In this document: piece after piece, positions 47,101-59,100 of the stretch | Layout: every line of letters begins with the position of its first letter | Numbering within the stretch: the stretch's first letter is position 1 | Source: Metaphire vulgaris | Lineage: Eukaryota; Annelida; Clitellata; Crassiclitellata; Megascolecidae | Reading direction: 5' to 3' | Assembly: GCA_018105865.1 (NCBI GenBank) | Contig: CM030836.1 | Location: 4,611,483 to 4,675,482, forward strand | Length of the DNA: 64,000 nt | The notes under the pieces: model-generated | Told to the model about the DNA's origin: nothing | Seen by the model: the letters and a program-made list of their open reading frames with translations, nothing else | Databases searched by the model: none | Program-made: the position numbers and the translations under genes

Positions 47101-50100
47101 TAAGTGAAATGCTTGTGTATTTCATGTTTTATTTCCTTTAAGAATTGGTCAGCTGCTGGAACAGGCTGACTCCCTGTCTGATTCTGAAGAACTGTGTGAA
47201 ACAAAAACTTCTGTTTCATCCATGTTAGTTGCTTTGTTTTTATGAAGCTTTTCCATAGCACTCTTCATTAGCTACATGCTTTGCTGTTGTGCGTCACTGC
47301 TCTTATTAAGTGAATTTGCACATTTTCCATTTTTTTGCTCTTGCACCTGCAGATATATTATAATTGGTGTATTCAGGTGTAATTTATGCTGCATGGTAGA
47401 ATGGTTAACGCTACTAGTTGGTCTGCAGTTTTATGCATTATTATTATATAATTTATTGTTACAGTTAAATTATTTTAGAACTGATGTCAGTATTTTAGCA
47501 GTTTGATACTTTAAAAACCCATTGAGTAGTTTTAAATTAGATTTAAATAAGAATTATTCTTTTATTAAAATGTGTATGTTTTACAAGTATTCCTGAAAAA
47601 TGTAACCTAAAATGAACCTATAGCCAACTTGCATTCAGTTTATCACTTACATATATTAATTTTGTTTAAGGTAAGTCTATTGCTAGTATGCTTTAAGGAG
47701 TGCATACATTAAATTTTGATGTAATATTGACCAGTCACTGAGCTTTATTTTGTCCAGTAGACATTTTCTTTTAAATAATTCTTTGTTGACAATAGCTTAT
47801 GTGTATTGGCAGTAGCTTTTTTCTTTTCTGTTCAGTTATTTTTTATTGCATTTATAGAAAAATTATTTTTAATAAATTTAACTGCAATATGTCTATTGTA
47901 TGGTGCTGCTGTTAGACAATTTTGTTTTGTGAATGCTCGATGTTGAGGAAAAGCAGTGCATGATCTGGGGACATGAACACTTTGAACAGCCTTACAATCA
48001 GTGGAGAGTGTAATAGGTGATGTGCAGTGAAAGAGGGTAGTTTGAAAAGCTCAGTTCTGTAAGACAGCGCTTGACCTTGAAATGCCACAGAAACAGAAAT
48101 CATTTGTTTGAATTTAATGCGATCAGAAATTGGAAGCCAATGGAAGGTGTTATATGATTTCTTTTGAAATCACAACATTAAAAGGAGTGATTTTAAGCAA
48201 GTTCAGATGTAATAGTTGTTTATTTCATTGATTTAATGTGATTGATTTAGAAGTTTTTCTCACTCTGGCACCACTGTTTACATGCTGGACAATGTGTCAG
48301 TATCACCACCAACGAATTCTGCAAATGGTCAAGTTCTGTTTGAAGGTTTACCATTCAGTATTTACTCTCAGTAAAAATCAGGGCTTTTTTCAGTGGGAAC
48401 GCATGGGAACGGCGTTCCCACACCTTTTTTGCCAGATTGTATATATAATTATGGATATGCAATAATGAGTTTGGGAACGTACAGGTATGGTGTTCCCACA
48501 CCTGTTTTTGTTGATGAGTAAAAAAGAATGAGTTCCCAAACTTTTTCTCCTAGAAAAAAAGCCCTGGTAAAAATAAATCATGATTTAATTGATGGGAAGT
48601 AGTTTTATGAAAATGCCATTGAAGGTGTTATAGCTGAACTAGAAATACGGACAACAACATTTAAAGTTCTAATGGTTTGGTCTCATATAAGTATTCTTAT
48701 TTCAGTCAATCAGGTTATCTTGTTTATTTTTGGAATTAAATATTTATGTTCTGCCCTTCTTCAGTTGACTCATTGTTGTGTGTTTGATAAAACATCAGAG
48801 CCATGTATTGCTCATTTTGATGCATATGTTTATTATGCAGTGGTGAATGCTCAGCTTAAGCATAAAGAAGATTGAATGTAACACAGATAAGCACTCAGCA
48901 TGGGACACTGAAATTCTGTCAAGCTGCCAGGACTGTGTGTTAATGGGTTACAGTGACTCTGCTCCACCTTCTGTAATGGACAAAAGCTTATGTTCTACAC
49001 TGACATGCCTTGGTTATACAATATACAGTGGTGGCTAATTAGGCCTTTGGGTAACAGTCACAGATTGGAAGCATATGTAATGGCTTTGAGTCAACAGTGC
49101 CTTCTGTTGTAGACTAACAGCAGTGTGTCTATTCTAACATTTTTAGAAAAGCTAATTACATTATTTTTCTATAGGTTTTAGTGGATTATTGTATGTTGTT
49201 TATTTTTAGGACTGAACTTTAAATTGGAGATTGGGGTAAACGTTCTTATTTCTGGAGACAGTGGTTGTGGTAAAAGTTCTCTGTTGCGAGCATTAGATGG
49301 TCTTTGGCCAGTAACAGAAGGTGAGAATTGAAATGACTACACAGTAGTTTTGTGTTGAAATGACCAGTTTTATGCAATGCACTGTAAGATTGAAGGCCAT
49401 GGTTAACAACTAATATAGTTCAGAACTTTGGATAATCAATTGAGGATTGTGCCTTGATATCAGCAAAACTTTGCTATGCCTGAGGGAAACAGTCACTGCA
49501 AACCATAATATCTGAAGTCATTACTAGTCATAATTGTTGTGTTCTTAGCTTTCAAGTTTATTGCCTCAAATATCCTGCTGAATTTCCAGTTGACATCACT
49601 GTTGTCACCACATTTTGTAATTGAGCAAATCAGTCAATTTTAAGCTTTAGACTTACTACTAATATGTGGAAAATTTGAATGTTGCAGTAAATTCTTGAAT
49701 GCCATCAAATAGAGTATACAATCTACCACATAAGAGCCATCAGAAAGCTTTTCAGCTTATTGACCATCTATATGTTATGAGTATTGAACATTATCAGTAT
49801 CCTGTAGCTTAACTTAGCATGATTTAAAGTGGCTTAGGAGGCATTACTGCCTGTGTGAAAGCCACTGGGGGCACTAACGGGGCTTGAACCCGCTCCGTCA
49901 GCCTGACGCTCCAGCACGTAACCCACTCTGCCATCTTACGCCTGTCATTTATTTAAGTTTTATTTTGTGCTTTTAGTTCCCATTAGAATGCCAAATTTAA
50001 GTATGTTCAGTGAGGGTTAGTACTAGGATGGGTGACTGTTCTGAACAAAGCCGTTAATTGATTGTGCATAGATAAATGAGCTGCAGGGTTAAACTGCAAG

Positions 50101-53100
50101 TTACTTTTTTCATGTCACTGTGCGCCTTGTAAACTAAGGTCATCACCAGACTTCAGTGCCCAGATTCAAATATGCAATGACCTCTACCTGTGCATCAATC
50201 TAAAGACGGGATGGGATAAGAGAGCATAGTTCGTTCAGGATGGCCTTGAATATGATGATCTTTTTGATCATTGTATTTTCATAGTTGAAGGCTATTTCCA
50301 CAATTTGGGATCATTGCATAATTACGTAACACTGGAAATGGCATTTTTACCCACCCACCCATCTTGTAATGATTAGTAGCGTCTATTGAGACACTCTCAG
50401 AAGTAGGTAACAAATATATTTACAAATTACTTAAAATTTTTCTAGTTTAAAATTAAATTACATTTATTACATTTTGTTGTTTATTTCCCAACATTTTAAC
50501 CCCTTTAATGGCCATGACTCATATGTGTATCCATTTTACATTAAGTTACAAATAAATGGCTGGTAAAGGGGTTAAATGAATCAAATGAACAATATTAAGG
50601 ATTCAAAACTTAAATAAAATTATCAAAATTTTTATTTTCAAACAAGAAATTGGAAAAATGATCCATACAATGTCCAGATACATTTAAACAAAATCTATAC
50701 CGCTGGTAGATCAGTTTTAAAAGCGTTATGTAACATTAAGCTCACACCCACCCACCCACCAATTAACATTTTATAACATTTTCAATGATCCCATCCATCC
50801 ATTCAACCCCCAGTGTTGCATAATCATGCAATGGCCCATTTGTTTATTTATCACAGCCATTTGCAAAGATAGTTTACAGTATATTCTACATATTTATTAG
50901 CAACAATTATAATTGTGAAAGTATCAGTTGTTTTTTGGTTGCTTTGTCAATTAATTAGGTTCCATAGATTGTTCACTTTCTCGAAGCAGTTCAGAAATTT
51001 TCTTTCTACCACAAAAGTCCTACCTGACTAACGGTTCTTTGCGACAACAGGTATCTCTTAATTTATAATAATAATAATAATATCTCTTTTAATTTTAGAC
51101 TAAGTAAGCCTGTGTGAAAACCACTGAGCTAATTTGACTTCGTTTTTGGCAGTCTGAGTAATTAAAACAGGATTTAGATAAGGATGTATTCTATCACTAA
51201 TACTCTTCAACATTATACTAGATTACATCATGAGACGGATTGAAAACACGAATGGGTTAGGAATATCTCTAAAGTCAGGAAACATAGATGATGCAGAATA
51301 TACTGATGATACATGTCTAATAGCAGAATGCCTCTCAAGGATTGTAGAGCTAACATTGGCCTTAATAACGGAGAATGGAAAATTTGGACTAAAAATAAAC
51401 ACTAATAAAATAAAACAAAAATTATGCCAATTACAAAAACAGTTGGGGAATGGTCAATAGTATCACACAACGGAAAAGAAATTGAAATAGTGAAGAATTT
51501 TGTTTACTTGGGAAGTGAATTGGAAGCAAAAGGAGGCTCGGACTTGGAGATTAAATGAAGAATAGCAATGGCAGGATCAACCTTCAACAGGCTACATACC
51601 AATATTTTCAAAAGACATGACAATGACATTGGGATGAAAACAAAACTAAGAATTCTCAACACTTGTGTAATACCAATACTAATTTATGGGTGTGAATCTT
51701 GGACCATAAAAAAAGAACAGGAGAAAAAATTAATAGCAACAGAAAATAAATGGCTTAGAAGAATACTAAGGATTGGATACAAAGAACATATAACAAATGA
51801 AGAAGTTAGAGAGAAACACTGCAACCGAGCATCGTGGAAGTTATCAGAAAACAGAAGAATGAAATGGACTGGACACACATACTCAGAATGGAAGAAATAA
51901 GAAACCCAAAACGAGCCAGGCAACTACAAACCAGAGGGGAGAAGATCTAAAGGAAGACCTAAAAGACGATGGGTGGACGGTTTGGAAGAGGATCTGCACA
52001 TGGCAGGGCTGAATCATAATGGAAAAACTGATGGAAGACACCGAATGACTTTGGAAGAAATAGCAAAGGACAGAGAACTTTGGAGAGATGTCATGGAGAA
52101 GTCAATAGCTGGACACAGCTGGAGGACGAAGACCTGACCTGTATGAGTAATTGCAATTTTTAAGTGAAATGTATATGAGTCATGGCCGGTAAAGGGGGTC
52201 AATATTTCAAGTTATTCAAAATTTAGAACTGTAAAATCAGAGTAACTGCATTTACAATTGAATGTCTAGCCATTTGGGTGGATGGTTAACATTAGAAATT
52301 TGTTTACCCAGAGAGAGCCAAAATAAAAATGGTGTGGGATATATTTGCTCACAGTGTAGAATAAATCACAATTAAAGTCATAGAGCTCACTGTTCAACTC
52401 TAATATTACTTAGAAGCATCTGCATCTGGGGCTCTGCCCCAGACCCTGCTGAGGAAGGTCATGACACTCCCCAAACCCCCTAGTTGGATCGACCAAGTTC
52501 AGCTCTATAAGTGATTGAGCCGCTTCCCCTCACCTCCTATTGGCTTCACCATTGATGTCAACGACCATTGCTGGATTATTTCATATGTAGATATTTATGT
52601 TTTGCTTTTTGCATTTTCCAATATGTAATGTAATGTAACAGAATATTTGTATAGCACCTCTTCTGAAGAATCACCCAGAAGTGCTCCTAATGTGGTTACT
52701 GGTACTGCATATTGATAAAGAGATATGTTTTAAGTCATTTATGTCATTCATTGTTTACTAAAACTGTTATATAGATATAGACTTCTTGAAGTTTTTTTTA
52801 TAACAATAAAGAAGTAAGCTAGTAAAATCTTATGAAGAATACAGTGATTTCTGCAGAGCAGGTACAGGTACCTGAATTCCTATGGAAAACAGTTGAAACA
52901 AGACACCGAATGAAGTCTAGTGGTCAGCCATGCAAAGTTAAAGAGATCAGTCAAGAGTGGAAGAAGAACAAGGGAGACTTTCTGGTCTTCTCAATAAACA
53001 TGGACATCAGCTGGAGACCTTTTTCATCTCATAACAGCAAACCTGGTATAACTAATTTCATTCATGCTTTCAAGTCAAATGTATATATTGAGTCATGGCT

Positions 53101-56100
53101 ACCATAGAACACATTCTCATCTATTTCAAATTATTCCAAAATTTCAGAATCTCCTAAAATCTGCCAAAAAAAGTACTATTTAACAATTGAACAAATAGCT
53201 CATTTCCATGGATGGTTAAAACTGTAAATTTCTTTTCCATCCAAAGACTCAAAACCAAAATCAAAATTTCCCTGTCAGAACTTGCTGAATTTTTCTAAGT
53301 TCTTCTCTGTAAAAATCACAAGATTAAAGTGTCATAGAGTCTTTCATTGTTCAAACCACCTCTCCTCATTATCCTCCTCATCCACAACCTCCATGCAATT
53401 TATCCAGCTTCACTCCTACAACTGAAGAAGAGGTCCAAACTTCTACTATCCCCCAAACAAACAATGGACCTAGATCCCATACAGCTCTTTATAAACAGTG
53501 TGATTGAGCCACGCCTATTATAACTAGAATCATCAACCTCTCTATCTCAGGCACTTTCCCATCCCATTGAAAAACTCTTTTGTCACTCCTCCAAAAAGTC
53601 TGGTCTGGAAGATTTCATAACTATCGCCCCATCTAAATTTTTCTTTTTATCAAAACTTTCCAAAAAATTGTAATGTAGATGTAACAGAATAACTTTGTAT
53701 AATGCTCATCAATCTGCCTGAAAAATCACTCAACTGAAACTGTCTCGCCTAATTTACGTTAGACTCTTAACTGCATATTGATAAAGAGATATGGCCTTTG
53801 TCATTTATCTCTCTCATTGTTTGATAAAACTGTTATAAGATTCTATAGACTTCTTTAAGTTTTTTTATAACAATAAAGCTCACAACTGGTTTGCATCTTA
53901 AAATCTTATTTTCAAGAATCCTGTCTTGAATTTCTCTTTCTCATATTATAGATTATGGAGTGCCTCAGGATCTGTTCAACAGTACTGTTCAGCCTTTTCA
54001 CCACACCACTTTCATCAACAGTTGAAATAGCTATAAATCACTAACTCTAGTGACACTCAGCTATTCCTGTCAATCTCACCTCTTTCATTCAATGCTTCTA
54101 TTATTGAGCTTGAATCTGCATTCTCATCAATCTCTGCATGGATGTCAGCTAATCTCCTTGCTTAACCCATCTAAACAGAAAGTTTAGTTGTACTTTGGCT
54201 CAAAAAATGGACAATCCTAAACTAGTTTTGTTCAACACCAGATAATAATGTTCAACTGCTAGAAATATGGAACAAATTAATTAATTTAGAAAGAACAACA
54301 ACTTATTAAAACTTAAAAGCCTGCTGAAATGGTAATGGAGTGAGTGATAATAGATTCTCATTTTAAGACTGTGTCCACAAATGCCACCTCTATAGTCCAC
54401 TCAAAAATAAATTACTGTAACTAAATGAGAACACCTGATATAACAAATAATAAATACAAAATGCTTTAGTTATTAAAATTTACTATGTCACCAAATTTTT
54501 CCACTCATACTAAAATCAAAATTTAAAATAAAATCTAGCAATATAAGATAATAACACTGAGTTAGCTCACTTCAGTCATCAAAACCTTCTACTTTGGTTT
54601 ATATTTTCCTAGATCACATTCCTGATTATCTCAGAACTGTCAAGTAAGTCCTAAATCAGTCATCCCTGAAAATTTGGCAAGTCGTGTTGTCATTGGTTTG
54701 AACTCTGGTTGTCCCAGCTTGACCATCCACTTTCAAACATTTGGCCATCTGATTGCCCGTTTCAATAATTCCTACACTATTAGCCTTTCCTTTTCAGGTC
54801 TAAGCTGAATCCTTCCTGTTTCTTAAATCATTTCCGCCATATCTGTAATAACCTATTGTCACTGCCATTTGTTTACCATTGCCTGGCTGATTCTTCCCTT
54901 TCCTTGTTCCTTTTTAAGAATGAGCGCTTTCTTTCAACAGTCTTTGTGCTCTTCTTCATGATGGTTAAAATAAATCTTCTGTTTATTATTGTCTTCAATA
55001 GATGTGCTCTTCCAGCTTTCTCCATGCCAGCTCATTAATTTATCTTTCCTTCGCCGCATTAATTCATTTGAACCTGTCTTCACCCTTTCATTTAAAAGAT
55101 TAGAGATTCGCAGGGTGGTTTTCAAAATTTCTAACAGTTCTGAAAGCTTTTCATCCAGCCCACATGTATGCCCGGTACTTTATTTGTATATCTTTGTACA
55201 GTATACCTGCCTAGGGTTGGTCAGCTGCTCCTGAAAGGTGAACATGCCACTTGTCATTAACCCACCTGCCTTTGAGGAGGGGGTCTTTGTTGGGGCTTGC
55301 TTTCACCAAAGAAAATCAACTGGAGTTTAAATTGCTGCATCAGGAGAATCTGCCAACAATGTCGGTTGAAAGTCAACGGAGCGCGTGCTTTTGCCATCTT
55401 AGCACCTTGTCGACTTCTTCTCAAGTGACCGCTTGCATTGCTGATCAGCGGCCGGAGAATTCCACTTTCAACTTGCGATTCTCTGGTATTTCTCAGGAGT
55501 TTGATGTTGTTGTGAACTATTTCTCCAGTCCATCTCTTAATTTGTTTATTTTGATCTTTCTTTTACCATCTAAATGATTTTTAACCGTCCCCTTCATTCC
55601 TGTAACATGTCAAATTCTTTTGACTTTGGTATTTTTCACTCATCAAGTACCTAAAAAATAATAATATCTGTCTCCAGTTGTACTTTGATGGTAGTCAACA
55701 CATGAGTTCAACACTTGAATAATCTACTGATGACTAATATGGAACAAATTAATTAATTTAGAAAGAACAACAACTTATTAAATTACTGTTTGAAATGGTA
55801 ATGGAGTGAGAGATAATAGATTACATTTTAAAATGTACTCTTTCAAGCCAAAAATAAATTCCAACTAAATGAGAACACACTGATATAATCCAGAATATAA
55901 AAAGTTAATATTAGTTATTAAAATTGCAAATTTTTCCAGCACAGCAATGTGTGCGAAAATAAAATTATTTTCAAAATTGATTGGTGACCACAAATTTACT
56001 GCATCATTTTTAAGAAGATTCCCTGATTATGAAGAACTTTCAAGTAAGTCCTAGTATAACATAGGCAAGTCGTGTTGTCTTTGGTTTGAAGGTTGTCTTG

Positions 56101-59100
56101 TATTGACCATCCATGTTCAAAGATTTGGCCATGTTTAGGAACAACTTTCCCTTTTTAGCATTTTCCTTTCGCTAACTGCTGATTCTATTTTCAATATGAT
56201 TTGTGTTTAACATTGTGTAAGCCATTTGCTTACTGCCTGCTTCTTCCTGAAGTTGTTCCTTTTATAATATTTTTCTTTCAACAGTCTTGGCTCTTCTTCA
56301 TGATGGTTAAAATAAATCTTCTGTTTATTATTGTCTTCAATAGATGTGCTGTTCCAGCTTTCTCCATTACTCATTAATTTATCTTTCCTTCTTTGCATTA
56401 ATTCTTTGAACCTGTCTTCACTCTTTCATTTAAAAGCTTTTATTGCTCTGTCAAAATAGGGCCAAACAAAAATCCCGTCCGAATTATTTTACTTTATTTG
56501 TATATCTTTGTATCAGTATACCTGCCTGGGGTTGACATTTTCATGAAAGGTGAACATCCAATTGTCATTAACCCACCTGCCTTTGAGGAGGGGTAAATGT
56601 TTTAGCTTGTTTCAAAAGAAAATCAACCATGCATGAAATTGCTGCATCAGGAGATGCAACAATGTCTTCTTTAGTGCTTTTGCCTGTTAGCACCTTCTTC
56701 TTCTCAAGTGCCATGCATTGCTGATCAGCGGCCAAAGGACTTCCACTTTTTGCGATCTCTGGTATTTCTCAGGAGTTCGATGTTGTTGTCTATCTCCAGT
56801 CCATCTCTTAGTTTGTCTGTGTATTTTGATCTTTGTTTTCCTCTCGATCTTTTACCCCCCACCCCACCATTCCTGTAACTGCCAAATTCTTGAGTTCCTC
56901 TTTCCTCATCAAGTACCCAAAAAATTTCATCTGTCTTAGCTTGAACTTTGATGGTAGTCATCAGTATTTGTTCCTCTTCCATCATCTACTATCTACTGAT
57001 GACTAAGCACCACAGGTGGAGTAACTGGGGAAGGAGTATGGGAAAGGAAATGGGTGGGAAGGGTAGGAGTTGCAAAAACGAAGAGCTGTATATTTTTGGC
57101 ACAATTTCAGTGGAAATTGGATTGCCCAGGTTCTCTGCATTTTAACCACCAGATGTTTTTGTTTTCTAAAAAATCCTGTGGCCTCAGGGCAACCAGCTTC
57201 AAATAGTTATTTTATATTGATTGGTGACCATAAATGCTGCATCACTAAGAAGATTGTAACAGTCAGTGGAGTGATATTATAGATTTTTTTTCAAACCGTA
57301 GAAAACAAACAATATGTTGATGTTTTGTTTTTTAACACCATTCATTTAAATTTTTAGATGCCATCACTGTACCGGGGATTTATTTTTGGAAAAAATGTTC
57401 TTCAAAACAAAATACTGTAATTTTAAAAATTTGCTATATCTCAGGCTATATGAAAGCTAAGAAGATGAGGTATACACTTTGTTTAGGTTTGTACATTATA
57501 TAACCATCCATACTGACAAAAATTAAGTCTGTTAATAAATGCCCAACAAATGAATAGTTATAAATAGTAATATGATAAAACATTTTAATCTAATGATATC
57601 AACGAATAGTAAAAGAGTAGTAATAAATACTTTATAATAAAATTTTGAAATAATTATTATAATTTTTTCGAATAACAATAATAATCAAACCTTTGACCCA
57701 CCAAGCATCAAGTTTCTCAATGCCTGCTCAGAAATTTGCAGCTTGAGCCACTGAAATTTCCAGAGGAAATTTCTGGCTAAACATTTTTTAACTCATATCC
57801 CATTTCAGAGTAATATATGCATTAAGTCCCTGAGCCCATAAAAACGAATAACCACATTGTTCCTCGTGGGATGCATTTAACAGCAACATCGTCATATTCA
57901 ATGTTTACAGATGACGTCATCACTATAAACTTTGTCGAGGTTGTTCCAAATAAAATTTTCTTCAAAGCGTATATTTTGGATTTCTTTCCTTGCAAAAACT
58001 AACTAAGCTGCATAGTTTTGTAACTTATTTATGGAACAACCCTTTTACATTTTAAAAATTATCTGGTAGTTTTATATTATCCTAACTAGTCAATTACCGT
58101 AAAGAAATTGAGTAGCAAATGTGATTTTATGCATAGATGATATTATATGTAACATCATTTGACAGATTTATGTTCTTTATAGTTGGCAAGGAGCAGCAGC
58201 TTATAGAGTATCTTAAGTTGACTGAACTCAGCCACTTACTTGAAAGAGTCAAGTCATTCGACTTTCCAGTCAAATGGAATTGGTAAAGAATTTACAGTTC
58301 TCTTTTGATCATGATCAGGTTTTCATGTTTAAGAGTGATGTACAGACAGTCTTTTGGGTATGCTACTGGTAAAGTAACCATAGAGGTGATGGACATTGAC
58401 TGGCAGCAAGACCAGTGGCGCAAACCTGGTCAGAAAAACGGCCATGTCCTAATTTCTCCCTGACCATACGCTGACACTTAAATAAGCCAATAACTAGATT
58501 GTACTGAAGCTCAACCGCACAGTCATATTGTAGGTCCACTGATATGTAAATGCATGCAGTGTAAAAAACGTAACAGAAAGCTTAATTGATGTTACTTGAG
58601 GCCTCTGTAAAGTGTATATATAGGCACAGTATAGCCCAAAACATAATTAAGAAAATTGCAGAGCGTCTAACTGATTTTACTTATAACTGAATTTTCACTG
58701 CAAGTCTGCAAATTTACGTTCTAACTGGTCTAGGGTGACCAGATTTCTTTTACGCCATTCCGGCATGCCATGATGATGATAGTAGTCATAGTACTGTCAA
58801 GGCCTTAAGTCAAATACAATAATAATAGCAATTGGACATATTGGTAAAGTATCATACATGTGCAAATTGTGCAGTTCCTCAACTTGAAACTTCCCTCAAG
58901 TGAAATATATTTGGAATGCTTTAGATCAAAATTATCCTCTTGTCATTGCAATCATAGTTAAGTGTCATTTTTAATTATAAAAAATGAGCCAAAAATTGTA
59001 AATTTGTCAAATCTATTGCTAACACTCAATATAAAATTACTTCAAATTAAGCAGTACTCATGGTAAAACACTGTTAATTTGATACAATAACGATATACAA

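Larger units (their letters stand above)
49321..50958 (+). other. ABCD4 intron
   Basis: Contains the SINE at 49813-49942 and the small piggyBac-like palindrome at 50496-50575; otherwise nothing recognised. Confidence 0.7.
51051..58182 (+). other. ABCD4 large intron interval; one short exon unlocated
   Basis: This 7.1 kb interval joins a phase 0 donor to a phase 1 acceptor, so it must contain one more exon of 3n+1 bases, about 37-43 bases, for the segment equivalent to VIYPLKEVYPDS of human. I could not find it among the LINE debris. Confidence 0.75.
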
